Positions 8,979 through 18,411 are shown, numbered from the stretch's first letter. The stretch: 64,000 bases of DNA from Gammaproteobacteria bacterium (GCA_022826505.1 JAJDUQ010000145.1:1-64000), one strand, 5' to 3'. Notes: generated from the sequence alone by a model not told the origin. Program-made: numbers and translations.

Positions 8979-9737
8979 ATGACCGCCGGGACCCGAGCTG
9001 GAGTGGCGCTCGTGACCGGTGCCGCAAGGCGCATCGGAGCAGCGGTGGCGCGAGCCCTGCATCGGCGCGGCCTGGACGTCGCGATCCACTACCGAACATC
9101 CCGGCACGACGCGCAGGCCCTCGCCCGAACCCTTGACCGCGACCGAGCGGGTACGGCGGCGACATTCGCTTGCGATCTCCGCGACTCCGGCGCTCCTCGA
9201 GCTCTCGTCGCCGATGTCATCGCTCGGTTCGGATCTCTCGACGTGCTGGTCAACAACGCCTCGAGCTTCTACCGGACTCCGATCGACACCGCCACCGAAG
9301 CGCAATGGGACGATCTCGTCGGCACCAACCTCAAGGCGCCGTTCTTCGCCAGCACGGCCGCCGCGCCATTCCTCGCCGCAAGCCGCGGCGCGATCGTCAA
9401 TCTTGCCGACATTCACGGGCGGAATCCCGTCGCTGGCTACCCGGCCTACTGCTCGGCGAAGGCCGGCCTGATCATGCTCACTCGTGCGCTGGCGCTGGAA
9501 CTCGCACCGGAGGTGAGAGTCAACGCCGTCGCTCCCGGAATCGCGTTGTGGCCCGAGGGCGACGACGACGAAGAAGAAGCGCATGAGCGGGCGATTCGAC
9601 TGGTACCGCTGCGCCGAGGCGGCTCCGCCGAAGAGGTCGCCGATGCGGTAACGTGGCTCGCCCTCGATGCGTCGTACACCACCGGCGAAGTCATCGCGAT
9701 CGACGGCGGGCGGGGTATCCCCACCGTCGCGCCTTGA
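8979..9737 (+). CDS. pteridine reductase (PTR1/FolM-like SDR)
   Basis: This 252-residue short-chain dehydrogenase fits the pteridine reductase group, which reduces dihydrobiopterin or dihydrofolate with NADPH. The cofactor motif TGAARRIGAAVA near the N-terminus has the Arg-containing pattern of pteridine reductases rather than TGxxxGIG. NNASSF, the catalytic YCSAK and the C-terminal DGGRG are present. A ribosome binding site is weak; the ATG at 8979 gives the family N-terminus. Nearby folK, folB and a Nudix gene on the opposite strand support a folate or pterin role. Confidence 0.85.
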   Translation: MTAGTRAGVALVTGAARRIGAAVARALHRRGLDVAIHYRTSRHDAQALARTLDRDRAGTAATFACDLRDSGAPRALVADVIARFGSLDVLVNNASSFYRTPIDTATEAQWDDLVGTNLKAPFFASTAAAPFLAASRGAIVNLADIHGRNPVAGYPAYCSAKAGLIMLTRALALELAPEVRVNAVAPGIALWPEGDDDEEEAHERAIRLVPLRRGGSAEEVADAVTWLALDASYTTGEVIAIDGGRGIPTVAP

Positions 9738-9922
9738 GGTGCGGATCGCGAACGGCGCGGTACGGTCCATCCTCGCCCGCACCATATGCTCCATCACACC
9801 CGACGGCTCCGCGACGGGGCGCGTCGTGACCGGTCAAACCTGAACGACGGCGCTTTCGGGGCAAGGCGGCGGGACGAACACCCGGCCCGTTTCGTGGCGT
9901 TCGAGCCAGGCCGACGCAAGCC

Positions 9923-10465
9923 TCATGGCGTCGCGCGCCGATGGATGACCGCGGTGTGAGTACCGAATTCGCCGTTTCTCCTGTCCCGGAACCACAGCTC
10001 GAGCGTGTGGGAGATGGCCGGAAATGCGATTTCGTCCCATGGCACCTCGGCTTCGTCGAACAAACGGGTGTCCAGACTCTCCGCGCCCGGCGAGAACGAC
10101 CCGCCGACTAGGCGGCCACGGAACATCACGTACACCTGGTTGATTCGGGGAATGTCGAGACAACTGAACAGGGAATCGACCTCCACGCGGGCGTTTGCCT
10201 CTTCCAGCGTCTCGCGCGCCGCCGCCTCCTGCATCGTTTCGCCGTTCTCCATGAACCCGGCCGGAAGTGTCCACAACCCCGACCTCGGCTCGATTGCACG
10301 ACGGCACAGCAGAACCCTGCCCTGGTGTTCCGACACGCAGCCCGCAACGATTTTCGGATTCTGGTAGTGGATGGTTCCGCAGGCGTCGCAAACGTGGCGC
10401 GGGCGATCGTCGCCGGGAGGGGTGCGCAGAACCACCGGGGCCGCGCATTGAGAGCAGAAGTTCAC
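9923..10465 (-). CDS. zinc-ribbon Nudix hydrolase
   Basis: This 180-residue protein has an N-terminal zinc ribbon (Cys4, Cys7, Cys26, Cys29) and a complete Nudix box at about 70-92 (GFMENGE, then RETLEE), so it should hydrolyse a nucleoside-diphosphate-linked substrate with a divalent metal. The start is probably the GTG at 10465, which has a strong GGAGAAGGA site; an ATG at 10498 would read through that site and overlap folK. It lies 16 bases after folK in the run folB-folK-Nudix. The context makes dihydroneopterin triphosphate a candidate substrate, but the zinc-ribbon family is usually assigned to ADP-ribose or NADH-like substrates. Confidence 0.85.
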   Translation of the reverse strand: MNFCSQCAAPVVLRTPPGDDRPRHVCDACGTIHYQNPKIVAGCVSEHQGRVLLCRRAIEPRSGLWTLPAGFMENGETMQEAAARETLEEANARVEVDSLFSCLDIPRINQVYVMFRGRLVGGSFSPGAESLDTRLFDEAEVPWDEIAFPAISHTLELWFRDRRNGEFGTHTAVIHRRATP

Positions 10466-10481
10466 GGAATCCTTCTCCCTG

Positions 10482-10982
10482 TCATCCCTGCACGGCATCG
10501 GCGACGCGACGCATCTCGTGCGATTCCTCGAAATCGTCCCACAGCTCGGCAAAGGTACGCCTTGCAACGGGATGCACTACCGACGGCGCGATTTCCGCGA
10601 GCGGGGCCAGCACGAACGCGTAGGACAGCACATCCTCGCGCGGCAGCTCGATGCCGTTGTGGGTGTGGGTGAGCGTCAGGTCGCCGTAGAGGAGCAGATC
10701 GAGATCGAGGGTACGAGACGGCGAAACCGTATCGTCGCGCCGCCGGCCGCAGGCGCATTCGATTCCGCGCAACGTCGCGATCAACGCCTCGACTCCGATT
10801 TCGGTTTCGAACGAAACGACCAGGTTGTGGAACGCCTCGCCTTGAAATCCTATGGGCGGACACTCGTAGACACTCGAGGACTGGACGTCACCGAACTCCG
10901 CACGCAGGAGTCCGAGCGCCTGCGACACGTGCCGCTCGGGGCGAATGTTGCTTCCGACCCCGACGTACGCACGCTCGGTCAT
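10482..10982 (-). CDS. folK: 2-amino-4-hydroxy-6-hydroxymethyldihydropteridine diphosphokinase
   Basis: This 166-residue protein is FolK (HPPK), which pyrophosphorylates hydroxymethyl-dihydropterin in folate synthesis. Family motifs are YVGVGSNIRPE at the N-terminus, SSVYECPPIG and FHNLV in the middle, the signature SPSRTLDLDLLLYGD and the block LPREDVLSYAFVLAPLAEIAP. The ATG at 10982 overlaps the folB stop by four bases (ATGA), so the pair is translationally coupled. Confidence 0.95.
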   Translation of the reverse strand: MTERAYVGVGSNIRPERHVSQALGLLRAEFGDVQSSSVYECPPIGFQGEAFHNLVVSFETEIGVEALIATLRGIECACGRRRDDTVSPSRTLDLDLLLYGDLTLTHTHNGIELPREDVLSYAFVLAPLAEIAPSVVHPVARRTFAELWDDFEESHEMRRVADAVQG

Positions 10983-11338
10983 CCGGTCCTTCTTCCGCGC
11001 TCGACGATGATGCCGACGCCCGCTGCGCCACGCAGCGCGCCGACCTTGTTCAGCTTCACCCGCACCCACGGGACCGGGAACTCATCGAGTACCAGCGCCG
11101 CGATGCGCGCGGTCAGGGTCTCGACCAGATGGAAGCTCGACTCTCCCACGAACTGCTGCACACGCTTCGAGACCGCCTTGTAGTCGAGCGCGTCCGCGAC
11201 GTCGTCACTCGCCGCGGCCGGGGCAATGTCGGTCCCCATCTCCAGATCGATGACCACAGGCTGCCTGATCCGGCGCTCCCAGTCGTAGACGCCGATGACG
11301 GTTTCCACCCGCAACGCTTCGATGAAGATGATGTCCAG
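10979..11338 (-). CDS. folB: dihydroneopterin aldolase, probable CTG start
   Basis: This protein is FolB, which cleaves dihydroneopterin to hydroxymethyl-dihydropterin. The N-terminal block DIIFIEALRVETVIGVYDWERR is the betaproteobacterial FolB start, and LDYKAV, VETLTARIA and VRVKLNK are family blocks. The family start corresponds to a CTG codon at 11338, preceded six bases upstream by GGGAGAG. The nearest in-frame ATG (11458) would add 40 residues with no FolB character. With the CTG start it is 119 residues, the family length. It overlaps folK by four bases. Confidence 0.93.
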   Translation of the reverse strand: MDIIFIEALRVETVIGVYDWERRIRQPVVIDLEMGTDIAPAAASDDVADALDYKAVSKRVQQFVGESSFHLVETLTARIAALVLDEFPVPWVRVKLNKVGALRGAAGVGIIVERGRRTG

Positions 11339-11503
11339 AGTCGTCTCTCCCGCGGGCTCCGCGCCGGGCAGTGTGCTCGCCTCTCCCGGATTCCGCCATG
11401 TCCGCGGCTGTCCAGCGCAACCGCGCGAAACTCTACCTGCTCCGTGACCGACGCGCATGTTCCCTGCTTGACCCGGTCGCGACCGCACCGGTCCAATAGC
11501 GCG

Positions 11504-12100
11504 ATGGTCGACATCGCCGTGGTGCTCATCGCGTACCTTGTCGGTTCAATCGCGTGCGCAATCCTCGTATGCCGGGCGATGGGGCTGCCGGATCCTCGGG
11601 GCGAGGGCTCGGGCAACCCCGGTGCGACCAACGTGCTGCGAATCGCAGGCAAGGCGCCCGCCGCACTGACTCTGTTCGGTGACGTGCTGAAGGGCGTCCT
11701 TCCGGTGGTTCTTGCACACACCCTGTCGCACTCGCCCACCGTGGTGGCGCTTTCGGCGCTCTGCGCCTTCCTCGGCCACCTCTATCCGCTGTATTTCCGA
11801 TTCCGAGGCGGCAAGGGGATGGCGACGGCGCTCGGTGCGATCGCAGCACTGGCCTGGCCCGTCGCATGCGTCATGTGCACAATCTGGCTCGTGGTCGCGG
11901 CGGTGAGTCGCTACGCCTCGCTGGCCTCCATGACCGCAGCGGTCGGCGCTCCCGTCGCCGCGCTCTGGCTCGCGCCACACCCCGCGAACGCGGTGGTGCT
12001 CGTCGTGATCGCAGCCTTGCTGCTGTGGCGCCACCGCGGGAACATTCAGCGGCTTGTCGCAGGCACCGAAAGCCGAATCGGCCAGCGCACGGCGAAGTAG
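11504..12100 (+). CDS. plsY: glycerol-3-phosphate acyltransferase PlsY
   Basis: This 198-residue membrane protein is PlsY, which transfers an acyl group from acyl-phosphate to glycerol-3-phosphate in phospholipid synthesis. The three conserved motifs are present: GSGNPGATNVLR, the block GHLYPLYFRFRGGKGMAT and, near the C-terminus, WRHRGNIQRL. About five hydrophobic segments are visible. The ATG at 11504 gives the family N-terminus. It is divergent from folB and convergent with tsaD, with only 14 bases between stops. Confidence 0.95.
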   Translation: MVDIAVVLIAYLVGSIACAILVCRAMGLPDPRGEGSGNPGATNVLRIAGKAPAALTLFGDVLKGVLPVVLAHTLSHSPTVVALSALCAFLGHLYPLYFRFRGGKGMATALGAIAALAWPVACVMCTIWLVVAAVSRYASLASMTAAVGAPVAALWLAPHPANAVVLVVIAALLLWRHRGNIQRLVAGTESRIGQRTAK

Positions 12101-12114
12101 TCGCGCGCGCCGAT

Positions 12115-13134
12115 TCACCCGCCGGGCGGCGCCAGTTCTTCCAGCGCCCAGCGCGCTCTCGCACCGAATTGCTGTGGCTCTCCGGCGCCATGCCGCAGTC
12201 GACAACATCCCGCGTACGCAATCATCGCACCGTTGTCGGTGCACAGTTCGGGGCGCGGATAGCTCACCGCGGCACACTCGCGTCGCGCCATCTCGGCCAG
12301 CGCCGCGCGCAACCGCCGGTTCGCGCCCACGCCGCCGGACACGATCAGCGCCGGCAGTCCCGTAGCCCGCAGCGCACGGCGACACTTGATGACCAGCGTA
12401 TCGACGACGGCATCCTCGAATGCGCGTGCCACGTCCGCCAGAAACTGTTCGTCACGGTGTCCGCCCGCCAACGTGTTGAGCGCGAACGTTTTCAAGCCGC
12501 TGAAGCTGAAATCGAGTCCCGGTCGATCCGTCATGGGACGAGGAAACCGAAAGCGGCCGGGATCACCGCGACGCGCCAGGTTCGCGAGCGCCGGTCCCCC
12601 GGGGTACGGAAGTCCGAGCAAGGTCGCGACCTTGTCGAACGCCTCCCCCGCCGCATCGTCGACCGATTCGCCGAGAACCTCGTAGACGCCGACCGCCTCG
12701 ACATTGACCAACTGCGTGTGTCCGCCCGAGACGAGCAGGGCAAGAAAGGGAAACGCGGGAGGATCCGGTTCCAGCATCGGGGCGAGCAGGTGGCCTTCCA
12801 TGTGATGGACACCGAGCGCCGGCACCCCCCATGCATAGGCGAGACTTCGTCCGAAAGCGGTACCGACGAGCAAGGCTCCGACCAGACCCGGACCGGCGGT
12901 ATACGCCACTGCGTCGATGTCGACGGGCCGGGAACGAGACTCTTCCAGCACTCCACGCACCAGCGGCGGCAATCTCCGAACGTGATCGCGCGACGCGAGT
13001 TCCGGCACCACGCCCCCGAATTCGGCGTGGATGGCGCTCTGGGTGTGCACGGCATGAGCCAGCAGGCCGTGCGTCGCATCGTAAACGGCGACGCCGGTCT
13101 CGTCGCAGGAGGTCTCGATTCCCAGAACACGCAT
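12115..13134 (-). CDS. tsaD: tRNA N6-threonylcarbamoyladenosine synthase component TsaD
   Basis: This 339-residue protein is TsaD, the ASKHA-fold catalytic subunit that transfers the threonylcarbamoyl group to A37 of ANN-decoding tRNAs together with TsaB and TsaE. It begins [18 protein letters not shown], the metal-binding HMEGH is at 111-115, and GGHTQL, FSGLKT and VSGGVGAN are present. Length and start are normal. It lies 36 bases downstream of an enoyl-CoA hydratase-like gene on the same strand; a functional link is not expected. Confidence 0.97.
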   Translation of the reverse strand: MRVLGIETSCDETGVAVYDATHGLLAHAVHTQSAIHAEFGGVVPELASRDHVRRLPPLVRGVLEESRSRPVDIDAVAYTAGPGLVGALLVGTAFGRSLAYAWGVPALGVHHMEGHLLAPMLEPDPPAFPFLALLVSGGHTQLVNVEAVGVYEVLGESVDDAAGEAFDKVATLLGLPYPGGPALANLARRGDPGRFRFPRPMTDRPGLDFSFSGLKTFALNTLAGGHRDEQFLADVARAFEDAVVDTLVIKCRRALRATGLPALIVSGGVGANRRLRAALAEMARRECAAVSYPRPELCTDNGAMIAYAGCCRLRHGAGEPQQFGARARWALEELAPPGG

Positions 13135-13170
13135 CCGCGCACCATATCTCTCGTGGACACCACAGATTGG

Positions 13171-13941
13171 CTATTTCCATTGCGGATCGCGACCCGTGCG
13201 ATAGGCATCCATCGCCTCCGCGAAATCGGGCGCCGCCACCGCCTTCTCCTGCAGCGTGAGGTACTTGCGGAAGAAGGCTTCCCAGCCCAGGTCGAAACAG
13301 TCGAGCAGCATCTGCTTGGAGGCACGGCAGCTGGCCGAGTTCGTGGCCGCATACTCGGCGAGCCAATCGTCGAACTCCTCGAACGCGGTGTCCTCGCCGA
13401 CCAGGTGGTCGACCATCCCGATGCGTTCCGCCTCCGTACCGTCGACCATGTTGCCCCGAATGATCAGCGACTTGGCCCGCCCAAGTCCGATGTAGCGTGC
13501 CAGGCGAAATGTACCGAGGCCCGGGATCAACCCTTCCTTGATCGCGGGCAGACCGAGCTTGGCCGACCGTGTGCACACCCGGATGTCGCAGGCCAGCGCC
13601 AGTTGCAGACCGCCGCCAATGGCGTAGCCGTGGATCAGGCATATGGCCAACTTGTCCATCGTCTCGATCACCCGCAGAGCAGAGTCCCACAGGTCGAAGT
13701 AGCTCGGGTCGATCTGTCCCGCGGCGAGATCCTTGAGGTCGATTCCGGTCGAGAACGCCCGTCCCGATCCGGTAAACGCCACCATGCGGACGTCATCGTC
13801 GGCGGCGATGCGGCCAACCGCGTCGAGAATCTCGCGAGCACCGGTCATCGCCACGGCGTTGAGGCGTTCCGGTCGCTCGAGTTCGAGACGGACGAGGCGT
13901 TCTTCTCTGGTGACGTTCAAGGTCTCGTATTGGCCGGTCAT
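13171..13941 (-). CDS. enoyl-CoA hydratase/isomerase family protein
   Basis: This 256-residue crotonase-fold protein would act on an acyl-CoA. The start MTGQYETLNVTREERLVRLEL, the oxyanion-hole block GRAFSTGIDLKDL and the second block IHGYAIGGGLQLALACDIRV identify the family. In the second catalytic region LPAIKEGLIPGLGT, Glu and Gly are in the usual places, but the ordinary hydratase Glu pair cannot be verified by eye, so the exact reaction is open. The ATG at 13941 has a strong AGGAGGAA site. It is divergent from iorA, so a role in aryl-CoA metabolism is possible. Confidence 0.85.
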   Translation of the reverse strand: MTGQYETLNVTREERLVRLELERPERLNAVAMTGAREILDAVGRIAADDDVRMVAFTGSGRAFSTGIDLKDLAAGQIDPSYFDLWDSALRVIETMDKLAICLIHGYAIGGGLQLALACDIRVCTRSAKLGLPAIKEGLIPGLGTFRLARYIGLGRAKSLIIRGNMVDGTEAERIGMVDHLVGEDTAFEEFDDWLAEYAATNSASCRASKQMLLDCFDLGWEAFFRKYLTLQEKAVAAPDFAEAMDAYRTGRDPQWK

Positions 13942-14161
13942 GTCGCCGTTCCTCCTGCTCAGGTGCCCGTCGGACCCCGCACTCGGCAACATTGACGGTG
14001 GTGCGAAAACGCCTGATGCCGGCGAAGATCTGCATCGAAGAAATCAGAATCGAATCGGGAGCATATCCCACTTTCCGGGACACGAACGCAGGGTCAATCC
14101 ATCCGTGGACGCGTGGACGCGAAGCGTCGGCCCGACTCCCGTTCGGCCGCCTTCATCGTTC

Positions 14162-14189
14162 TGTTGCAGTTCGCCGATGTACATATAAT
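14162..14189 (+). promoter_or_regulatory. promoter candidate upstream of iorA
   Basis: A perfect TATAAT lies at 14184-14189, with a weak -35 (TGTTGC) 16 bases upstream at 14162-14167. It is about 46 bases before the iorA start in the divergent region shared with the enoyl-CoA hydratase-like gene. The -10 is convincing, the -35 is not. Confidence 0.45.
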
Positions 14190-14235
14190 GCCGGGAGTCC
14201 TTTCCGGCTGCACCGATCCAGGAGGCGGTACTGCG

Positions 14236-16404
14236 ATGGCCGAGCGAAGCTTCGCAAGGGAGGTCCGGTCTCTCGGGCTCGGCGATGGCGACGTCTTCCA
14301 CGGCGAAGGCATCCTCGCGGTCGCCAAGGCGATGCTCCAGTCCGGAGTCTCCTACGTCGGCGGCTATCAGGGCGCGCCGGTCTCCCACATGATGGACGTG
14401 TTCAACGACGCCCGCGAGATTCTCGAAGGGCTGGGGGTCCATGTCGAGACCTGCGCCAACGAAGCGGCGGCGTGCGCCATGCTCTCCGCATCGATCCACT
14501 ACCCGGTGCGGGGCTGCGCGGTGTGGAAGTCGACGGTAGGGACGAACGTCGCCTCCGACGCGCTCTCCAATCTCGCGTCGGCCGGGGTGACCGGCGGCGC
14601 CCTCATCGTGGTCGGCGAGGACTACGGTGACGGTTCGAGCATCATTCAGGAGCGCAGTCACGCCTTCGCCATGAAGTCGCAGGTCTGGCTGCTCGACCCT
14701 CGTCCGAGCCTGCCCGCCATGGTGCGTGCGGTGGAGAAGGGCTTCGAGCTCTCCGAGGCGAGCAACACCCCGGTGATGCTGGAGCTGCGAATCCGCGCCT
14801 GTCACGTCCACGGGAGCTTCGCCACGAAGACGAACCGGGCACCCGCCTACTCCAGCCGCCGGCTCCTGGAGGGGCCGCGGTTCGACTACGGACGCATCTG
14901 CCTTCCGCCCGCGACCTACATGCAGGAGCAGCAGAAGGTGAAGGAGCGGTGGCCCGCCGCCGTCGAGTTCATCCGGGAGCACGGTCTCAACGAACACATG
15001 CCGGCATCGGGGCTCGACACGCTCGAGGATATCGGAATCATCACCCAGGGCGGGATGTACAACGCGGTGCGTCGCGCCCTGGCGCTGCTCGGGTTCGCGC
15101 AGGAGACCGGATGCACGCGGATCCCGATCTTCGTGCTGAACGTCACCTACCCGCTCGTTCCGCAGGAGATTTCCAGGTTCTGCGCGGGCAAGCGCGCGGT
15201 GCTGGTGGTGGAGGAGGGTCAGCCCAACTACCTGGAGCAGGCGATCGGGAGTCTCCTTCGCCGGGCCGACGTGAACGCCGAGCTCCATGGAAAGGGGCCG
15301 TTCCCGATGGCCGGCGAGTACACCGGCGAGGTCATGCTCCGCGGCGTGGACACTTTCCTTCGCGAGGTGCTCGGACACAACGAGGCGCCGGACCCGGAGA
15401 TCGTCGGAGCCGTGGACGACGCCAAGCGGCGCGCGGCCGAGATCCTCGCCGCCCCGGTTCCGGGCCGCCCGCCCGGATTCTGCACCGGCTGCCCCGAGCG
15501 CCCGGTGTTCAGCGCGCTGAAGATCGTCCAGCGCGAGGTCGGGGACGTGCACGTGAGCGCCGACATCGGCTGCCATACGTTCGCGACCCTGCCGCCCTTC
15601 AACGTCGGCAACACGGTGCTCGGCTACGGACTCGGGCTCGCGAGCTCGGCCGCGATTCGGCCCCACATGGGAAAGCGCACCGTCAGCATCATGGGCGACG
15701 GCGGGTTCTGGCACAACGGTCTCACGACCGGAGTCGCGAGCTCGGTGTACAACGAGTCCGACGATGTGCTCATCGTCATGAACAACGGATACACCTCCGC
15801 CACCGGTGGTCAGGCGATTCCCTCCACCCGGGTCGGTGCGGAGACGGGCACCGGCGCCAGTCGCCCGTTCACCGAGTCGGGCACGGGCGGAAGCCGCAGC
15901 ATCGAGGCCGCCTTGCGCGGCGTCGGGGTGAAGTGGGTGCGTCGGGTCCGAACCTACTCCGTGGAAAAGATGGTCCGGACGCTTCGCGCCGCCCTCACCG
16001 GATCGACGAGGGGGCTCAAGGTCATCGTGGCGGACGGAGAGTGCCAGCTCATGCGCCAGCGCCGGTACCGGCCCTGGTTCTCGAAGCGCCTCGAGGCCGG
16101 CCGCCGAGTGGTGCGCACCCGGTTTGGCGTCGACGAGGACGTGTGCACCGGGGACCACTCCTGCATTCGACTCTCGGGCTGCCCGAGCCTGACCGTGAAG
16201 GAAAGCGCGGACCCGCTGCGCACCGATCCGGTCGCGCACGTCAACAACGACTGCGTGGGATGCGGCGTGTGCGGCGAGGTCGCGCACGCGGCCGTGCTGT
16301 GCCCGTCGTTCTTCCGTGCCGAGGTGGTGAACAATCCGTCCGCGTGGGATCGGTTCCTGCACGGCCTGCGGAGTCGGGTGATCGGCGCGCTCGCACGGGC
16401 CTGA
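14236..16404 (+). CDS. iorA: indolepyruvate ferredoxin oxidoreductase, alpha subunit
   Basis: This 722-residue protein is the large subunit of an aryl-pyruvate:ferredoxin oxidoreductase that oxidatively decarboxylates arylpyruvates to aryl-acetyl-CoA. The N-terminal half has the pyruvate-oxidoreductase domain (YVGGYQGAPVSHMMD). The middle carries the TPP domain (FCTGCPERP, then IMGDGGFWHNGLTT and MNNGYTSATGGQ). The C-terminal domain has a cysteine-rich iron-sulfur region (CTGDHSCIRLSGCPS and DCVGCGVCGEVAHAAVLCP). The ATG at 14236 follows GGAGGCGG. The iorB start is 12 bases after its stop, so the two form an operon. Confidence 0.93.
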   Translation: MAERSFAREVRSLGLGDGDVFHGEGILAVAKAMLQSGVSYVGGYQGAPVSHMMDVFNDAREILEGLGVHVETCANEAAACAMLSASIHYPVRGCAVWKSTVGTNVASDALSNLASAGVTGGALIVVGEDYGDGSSIIQERSHAFAMKSQVWLLDPRPSLPAMVRAVEKGFELSEASNTPVMLELRIRACHVHGSFATKTNRAPAYSSRRLLEGPRFDYGRICLPPATYMQEQQKVKERWPAAVEFIREHGLNEHMPASGLDTLEDIGIITQGGMYNAVRRALALLGFAQETGCTRIPIFVLNVTYPLVPQEISRFCAGKRAVLVVEEGQPNYLEQAIGSLLRRADVNAELHGKGPFPMAGEYTGEVMLRGVDTFLREVLGHNEAPDPEIVGAVDDAKRRAAEILAAPVPGRPPGFCTGCPERPVFSALKIVQREVGDVHVSADIGCHTFATLPPFNVGNTVLGYGLGLASSAAIRPHMGKRTVSIMGDGGFWHNGLTTGVASSVYNESDDVLIVMNNGYTSATGGQAIPSTRVGAETGTGASRPFTESGTGGSRSIEAALRGVGVKWVRRVRTYSVEKMVRTLRAALTGSTRGLKVIVADGECQLMRQRRYRPWFSKRLEAGRRVVRTRFGVDEDVCTGDHSCIRLSGCPSLTVKESADPLRTDPVAHVNNDCVGCGVCGEVAHAAVLCPSFFRAEVVNNPSAWDRFLHGLRSRVIGALARA

Positions 16405-16416
16405 GTCGAAACGTTC

Positions 16417-18225
16417 ATGGCCGAGACGCCTTCCGACGCCGCGGCCCGTCCGTCCGCGCCCGCATCCGGACCGTCGGTCTCGGCAAGCGGCGCCAGGGTC
16501 GTTCCCGGCCCGACCTCCGGCGCCTCCCCGGAAGTCGAGAGCAATGCAGGGGAACCGTCGGACCGGACCTGGACGGTGCTGGTCGCAGCCCTCGGAGGTG
16601 AGGGCGGAGGGGTCCTCTCGAACTGGCTCGTCGATGCGGCCGCCGAGGACGGCCGGCGCGTGCAGGCGACGTCGGTGCCCGGAGTGGCCCAGCGCACCGG
16701 AGCCACCACCTACTACCTGGAAATCGGTCCCAGGGGCTCCGGCCGCGCGAGCGGTGACGCGCCCCGGCCGGAAGACGGCTCGGGCTCATGCGCAGGCCCT
16801 CGTGGCGGCGTGGCCGGCGACCTCGCCGCACCCGCCGGCCAGCGAGACCCGAGAGACCGGGGACTCGGCCCGGACTCGGCCGAACCCGTCATGGCGCTGC
16901 TGCCCACGCCGGGAAACGTGGATCTCCTCGTCGCGTCCGAACTGCTCGAAGCAGGGCGCGCGGCGCAGACCGGAATGATCACGCCGGATCGGACCACCGT
17001 GATCGCATCCACCCACCGCACGTTCGCAATCGCCGAAAAGAGCGCGATGAGCGACGGCCGGTTCGACGACGAGCGGATCCAACGCGCGGTGCGCGAACTC
17101 TCGCGCCGACACGTTCTCACCAATCTCGGACGAGTCGCGGAGCAGGCCGGGACGGTGCTGAGCTCGGTGCTGCTCGGCGCGGTGGCGGGGAGCGATGCGC
17201 TTCCCGTGCCGCGCCGACGGCTGCGGGCTGCCATCGAACGGTCCGGGATTGCGGTCGAGGCGAACCTGCGGGGATTCGACGCCGGCTGCGGGCTCTTCGA
17301 GGAGGCAACGACCGAGACCTCGGGAGCCGACACCCATGCAGTGCCGTCAGGCCCGGGGGCCGGATCTGCCTCGACCCGGCTGCCGGCCTCGCTCGCGGCC
17401 CGTCTGGAGGGGCTTCCGGGGCCGGTGCGCGAGATCGCCCGCCTGGGCGTGGAGCGAACCGTCGACTACCAGGACGTGCGGTACGGATCGCAGTATCTCG
17501 ACCGCATCGAAGGGCTGCTGGCCGGCACGGGCGCTGCGGACGCCATGCCGGGGCGCGGCCACGACGTCGCACGGGAGGTCGCACGTCATCTCGCATTGTG
17601 GATGTGCTTCGAGGACATCGTTCGAGTCGCGGATCTCAAGACCCGACGCTCGCGCATCGAACGGGTGCGGTCCGAAGTTCGCGCCAAGCCGGAACAGCCG
17701 GTGATCATCACCGAATTCCTCAAGCCCGGGGTGGACGAGTGGTGCTCGCTCCTCCCCGCCTGGCTCGCGCGGCCCGTCCTGCGTGCCGCGGATCGCGGCG
17801 GATGGCGTCGCCGCCTGAACATCGGGCTTCACGTGCGCACCAGCTCCGTCAGCGGATTTCTTCTGCTGTGGACGCTTGCCCGGCTCAGGCCGCTGCGGCG
17901 CGGCATGTACCGCTTTCGGCAAGAACAGTCCCGGATCGAGACATGGCTCGAGCGCGTCGCCGAAGCGCACGCCACGAGCGCCGCGCTCGCTCTCGAAACG
18001 GCCCGATGCGCGAACCTCGTCAAGGGCTACGGCGACACCCACGAACGGGGCGCAGGGAATTTCGAGCGGACGATGGCGTGCCTCCCCGACTGTGCACGCG
18101 CCTCGGATCCCGCAACCAGCCTGCGCACCCTGCGCGAAGCGGCGCTCGCCGATCCCGGCGGCAGCAAGCTCGACGCCGCCGTGAAGGCGCTCCGGGCAGA
18201 GACCGCGCCGCTCGAACGTCCCTGA
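16417..18225 (+). CDS. iorB: indolepyruvate oxidoreductase beta-type subunit with C-terminal extension
   Basis: This 602-residue protein is the partner subunit of IorA. The gamma-type domain carries AALGGEGGGVLSNWLV and SVPGVAQRTGATTYYLEI, then LLPTPGNVDLLVASELLEAGRA and DRTTVIASTHR. After about residue 330 comes the long helical domain (DUF6537 type) seen in proteobacterial versions. Two features are unusual: a 45-residue low-complexity N-terminal stretch rich in A, P, S and G, and a roughly 50-residue G/P/R-rich insertion inside the gamma domain, between the conserved YYLEIGP and VMALLPTPG blocks. Confidence 0.9.
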   Translation: MAETPSDAAARPSAPASGPSVSASGARVVPGPTSGASPEVESNAGEPSDRTWTVLVAALGGEGGGVLSNWLVDAAAEDGRRVQATSVPGVAQRTGATTYYLEIGPRGSGRASGDAPRPEDGSGSCAGPRGGVAGDLAAPAGQRDPRDRGLGPDSAEPVMALLPTPGNVDLLVASELLEAGRAAQTGMITPDRTTVIASTHRTFAIAEKSAMSDGRFDDERIQRAVRELSRRHVLTNLGRVAEQAGTVLSSVLLGAVAGSDALPVPRRRLRAAIERSGIAVEANLRGFDAGCGLFEEATTETSGADTHAVPSGPGAGSASTRLPASLAARLEGLPGPVREIARLGVERTVDYQDVRYGSQYLDRIEGLLAGTGAADAMPGRGHDVAREVARHLALWMCFEDIVRVADLKTRRSRIERVRSEVRAKPEQPVIITEFLKPGVDEWCSLLPAWLARPVLRAADRGGWRRRLNIGLHVRTSSVSGFLLLWTLARLRPLRRGMYRFRQEQSRIETWLERVAEAHATSAALALETARCANLVKGYGDTHERGAGNFERTMACLPDCARASDPATSLRTLREAALADPGGSKLDAAVKALRAETAPLERP

Positions 18226-18411
18226 CGAGGGACGAAGCCCGCCCGTTCGAGATTGGTTGGTCGGTACCGGATGGTCGCCGTCGACCTGGCGGTGCCGGGT
18301 GCGGTCATCGGAGTTTCTGCGCCCCGGGTGAATGCCGACGCCGAGCTTTCAGTCAGTGACCCGACCGGCGCGACCTGCGGACCTCTCACCGGCAGCGACC
18401 GGATCGCCTCG

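Noticed and set aside
14044-16362. Long open frame antisense to iorA
   Set aside because: The translation is H, R, G and A rich with no domain; iorA on the other strand has clear catalytic motifs.
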